The position numbers and the translations under genes are program-made. Source: BS750m-G62 sp964577175 (lineage in GTDB: Bacteria > Planctomycetota > Phycisphaerae > FEN-1346). From it: 18,562 nucleotides of DNA. Every line of letters begins with the position of its first letter. Positions within the stretch are counted from its first letter, which is position 1. Of the stretch, positions 16,320-18,562 are shown one piece after another. The stretch is from assembly GCA_964577175.1 (NCBI GenBank), contig CAZNYC010000080.1, forward strand, positions 1 to 18,562. Direction: 5' to 3'. Below the pieces are notes generated by a model. It was not told the DNA's origin. It was given only the letters and a program-made list of their open reading frames with translations, and made no database searches.

Positions 16320-16343
16320 CTCCTTCGGCCGCTTCCGACCCGA

Positions 16344-16844
16344 TTACAGCCCCAGCGCCTGCTTGACCGTTTCGGTGGCGACTTTGGTGAGGACGCTCAT
16401 CATCAGGTTGCCGGCAGTCTGCCCGACCTGGGTGGCCGCCTTCTTGAAGCGGAGGGCGGCCGTCTCGGACCGGGGCGTGTCGGCGATGATGTCCGGGATG
16501 CTTTGCTTGAGCCTGGCCCGCTCTTCGTCGGAGAGGTCGTCCAACTCGTCAATCATCTCCTCCATCGCCTCGGCCTTCCGCTCCGTCCACGGATACGGTT
16601 TGCCGCAGGCGTGGCAGTGACTAGGGATGTGCCTGAAGCCGATCTTGGTTGGTGTACGAGTCCACGTTTCAGATCGTCCATCGTACTCGTCGCCGCGGAT
16701 TGGCTCCTGGCAGTGGCGGCATGCGTCAAGAGTCGCCTTGCCGCATTTCGGGCAGAACTCGCTGTTCCTGCCCGGATTGCTCTCAGCGGCGGAGTTGATG
16801 AGATGCCCGTTGGCGCAGATCAAAGCACGGTCGTAAGACGCCAT
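16344..16844 (-). CDS. DUF2321-type zinc-ribbon protein
   Basis: The 166-residue protein has paired metal ligands in its first half: C10 and H14 (CANGH), C31/C34 (CPKCG), C42/C45 (CRHC) and C77/C80 (CHACGKPYPW), consistent with two zinc ribbons. The second half is charged and helical, ending in a hydrophobic amphipathic tail (about 140-166, GNLMMSVLTKVATETV) that might contact a membrane or partner. The overall layout fits DUF2321 proteins, whose role is unknown to me. ATG at 16844 follows GGAGGAG at good spacing, and that site overlaps the methylase stop 15 bases upstream, so it is probably co-translated with the methylase. It may be an accessory factor of that module. Family call is fair; function unknown. 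Confidence 0.78.
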   Translation of the reverse strand: MASYDRALICANGHLINSAAESNPGRNSEFCPKCGKATLDACRHCQEPIRGDEYDGRSETWTRTPTKIGFRHIPSHCHACGKPYPWTERKAEAMEEMIDELDDLSDEERARLKQSIPDIIADTPRSETAALRFKKAATQVGQTAGNLMMSVLTKVATETVKQALGL

Positions 16845-16859
16845 GAGTCCGCTCCTCCA

Positions 16860-18562
16860 TCAGCCGCTCTTTTTGCTTTTGGGGAGGCTCCCGTCCGGAT
16901 TCAGGCCCACCAATTGCCAGACAACCCGGTCAATGGCGGCGTCCAGGGCAGCAAATCGGGCCCGGTTTGCACCGAGTTGCCCTGAGACCTTCCGGTACCG
17001 CTTCTCCACCTTTCGGGCGGCCTTGTCGATGTCTGCAGAGCAGACTCTGCGATTGCGGTCGATCAGGCGGAGAAACTCGTCCCAGCCCATCTGGTCGAAG
17101 TCCGCCTGGCCCCCACGAAGCCGAGTCACGCCGGTGAAGCGCTCGCCGTCGATACCAAGTTCCTCGATCAGCCAGACGGAGAACTCGTTCGTGAGTCGCT
17201 GACGCTCTTCGCCCAAGCGGCTCATTTCCTTGCCGGCCGAGGCAAGGGCATCGTGAATCGTATCAGGCCACACATCGTTGTCCTCAGGGGTTTGGTGTAT
17301 CTCATCTATAACAGCGGCCTCCCAACTGTCCACCCCATGCGGCGAAGCAGAGTTCCACAGGCTGTCCCATCGCTCCCAATCGACCTCTGGCACATCCACT
17401 GCCGAATTGCATAAGCGATGGAAAGCTGGGATGGGCAGGGCATTCACCTCGTATGCGTTAATGTGGTTGTTGGTGCTCGTTAGGCCAAAGCGCCACTCGC
17501 ATACGGAAGAAGCGAAACACGCTAAAAGCGCGTATAGGTCGTACTTCGAGTCGGTAGTAAAGTAACGAAGCGTGTGACCGCAGATGTTGTCCGCAGGCAT
17601 GAAGGCGGGTATAAGCCTTCGCCAATTGTCAATCGGAGAGGCCTCTTGGAAGGCGACCCGCGGTTTCTTGTGATGGTCTATGCGGGAATCGTTCTCGTAA
17701 CGACGCAGGAACTTCTTGTACTTCAAGTACACAACGTCCCCCTGCTTGGCTTCTTGAAGGAGGTAGTATCGGTTGACGTTTCCACCGCGCATGATCTGTG
17801 GCCCAACCGCTCTATCTGATATCAGATCCCGCGTTGCAGCATTAAACATAATCTCCCCAAGATAACAGGGGGCTACGGCTCCAAAGCGTTCTGTTCGTGG
17901 GAAAGCTATAACAGTACGCCACCTCCTCACGATTTTCTCTTCGACACATGGCAGACTTAGCGTGTCAGGATCAAGCAATTGCAGGTCAGCAAGCTGGACG
18001 CAGCATCGTTTAGGCTCATCGCTGAAGGTGTTGCCGGGATACGTGGTCACGGTGATGTTTGCCGCGGAATTCCCGGGCCGTTCGGCAACGTAGACGCAGG
18101 TGCTCAATTTCGCGTCAAAGAAGATTCGTCTGTGCGGGTCGTCCTTTTGCGGAAACGCGACGACCGTCCGCAGCAAACCGTCCTCTAGCAGGCGCCGTCG
18201 CAACGACGCCGTGAAACTGTCGGCAAGAAGCGACATGGGCACAATAAAACTCTGGTGGCCCTGAGCAGAAAGGACCGAAAGCGCCCGGATTACAAACAGC
18301 CGAAAGACGTTCAGCCGGCCGCCGAGTGCGTCCTGGTACATGGGATGCTGCTTGAAGTATTCCTTCTCCGGCAATTCGCGCCCGGCCGCGTACTCGCTGA
18401 GTTCGTCATACGGCGGATTGCCGACGACGGCATCGAACCCCGCGTCTTCCTGGCGTTCGATCTTCTGGCTGGAGCCCTCCGCCTTGGCGTAAAAGACCTC
18501 GGGGAACTCCAGTTCCCAGTGAAAGAAGCGGTTCTCCTGTACGGCCGCGAGGGTGCGCTGGA
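16860..18562 (-). CDS. Eco57I/type IIG-like N6-adenine DNA methylase, partial (N-terminus beyond right edge)
   Basis: The frame is open from the right edge, giving 567 codons before TGA. The first visible residues, RFFHWELEFPEVFY and then GFDAVVGNPPYDEL, carry the N6-adenine methyltransferase catalytic motif NPPY, about 55 residues in. The rest of the fold follows (SFIVPMSLLAD, FFDAKLSTCVYVAE), then a C-terminal region of TaqI-specificity-domain type that would recognise the DNA target. The SAM-binding half is missing from the window. An internal TTG at 18372-18374 is not the true start, because the NPPY motif lies upstream of it. The specificity region (about 17280-18080) is clearly less GC-rich than the flanks (30/60 at 17521-17580). 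It likely modifies host DNA for the PLD-SNF2 module, or is a single-chain restriction-modification enzyme if a nuclease lies further upstream. Confidence 0.88.
   Translation of the reverse strand, partial: QRTLAAVQENRFFHWELEFPEVFYAKAEGSSQKIERQEDAGFDAVVGNPPYDELSEYAAGRELPEKEYFKQHPMYQDALGGRLNVFRLFVIRALSVLSAQGHQSFIVPMSLLADSFTASLRRRLLEDGLLRTVVAFPQKDDPHRRIFFDAKLSTCVYVAERPGNSAANITVTTYPGNTFSDEPKRCCVQLADLQLLDPDTLSLPCVEEKIVRRWRTVIAFPRTERFGAVAPCYLGEIMFNAATRDLISDRAVGPQIMRGGNVNRYYLLQEAKQGDVVYLKYKKFLRRYENDSRIDHHKKPRVAFQEASPIDNWRRLIPAFMPADNICGHTLRYFTTDSKYDLYALLACFASSVCEWRFGLTSTNNHINAYEVNALPIPAFHRLCNSAVDVPEVDWERWDSLWNSASPHGVDSWEAAVIDEIHQTPEDNDVWPDTIHDALASAGKEMSRLGEERQRLTNEFSVWLIEELGIDGERFTGVTRLRGGQADFDQMGWDEFLRLIDRNRRVCSADIDKAARKVEKRYRKVSGQLGANRARFAALDAAIDRVVWQLVGLNPDGSLPKSKKSG

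Noticed and set aside
1..18562. Assignment as BREX or DISARM
   Set aside because: No PglZ, BrxC, BrxL, DrmA or DrmB is visible. Only a methylase and a SNF2-type helicase are shared with those systems.
1..18562. CRISPR arrays, tRNAs, insertion sequences
   Set aside because: No regularly spaced repeats, cloverleaf sequences or transposase-like proteins were seen on reading; the window is nearly fully coding on one strand.

Overview
The window is a gene-dense, GC-rich stretch (about 50-55 % in its softest parts and 72-75 % in its hardest, hand-counted on sample lines) in which all nine genes lie on the minus strand. Transcription therefore runs from high to low coordinates. Short gaps, start/stop overlaps and Shine-Dalgarno sequences suggest a bacterium. 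The taxon cannot be fixed from the sequence. No tRNA, rRNA, CRISPR array or transposase was seen. The content is that of a defence island.

Upstream part (18562 to 11454): a DNA adenine methylase running off the right edge (Eco57I/type IIG-like, NPPY motif), a small DUF2321-type zinc-ribbon protein, an AAA_14/DUF4143 ATPase with its own leader and operator-like repeats, and a large helicase joining an N-terminal PLD-like nuclease domain to a SNF2 motor. Methylase plus PLD-SNF2 helicase looks like a restriction-modification-type module. The ATPase may be a later insertion.

Downstream part (11273 to 1): five tightly packed genes. They encode an SF1 helicase with a winged-helix N-terminus and a C-terminal Vsr/DUF559-like nuclease, a membrane-anchored coiled-coil protein, a membrane-anchored coiled coil fused to an McrB-like AAA+ domain, a DUF2357 (McrC-like) protein, and a large Hsp70/actin-fold-like protein that runs off the left edge. 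The last gene starts at TTG, is open for 884 codons and is easily missed. McrB-like motor, McrC-like partner, long coiled coils and an SF1-Vsr helicase together resemble the coiled-coil nuclease tandem (CoCoNuT) class of type IV restriction systems, as I recall that class. I cannot assign a subtype.

A plausible working model, which is inference, has the coiled-coil proteins holding the complex at the membrane as a sensor. The McrB-like ring and DUF2357 subunit would then couple nucleotide hydrolysis to remodelling. The SF1-Vsr protein would supply cleavage, because the DUF2357 nuclease motif looks degenerate, and the Hsp70-like protein would gate assembly. The most interesting points are the joining of this module to a methylase/PLD-SNF2 module, the two successive membrane coiled coils, the degenerate catalytic motifs in the McrC-like and Hsp70-like subunits, and a broken-looking in-frame continuation of the PLD-SNF2 helicase at the junction of the two modules.
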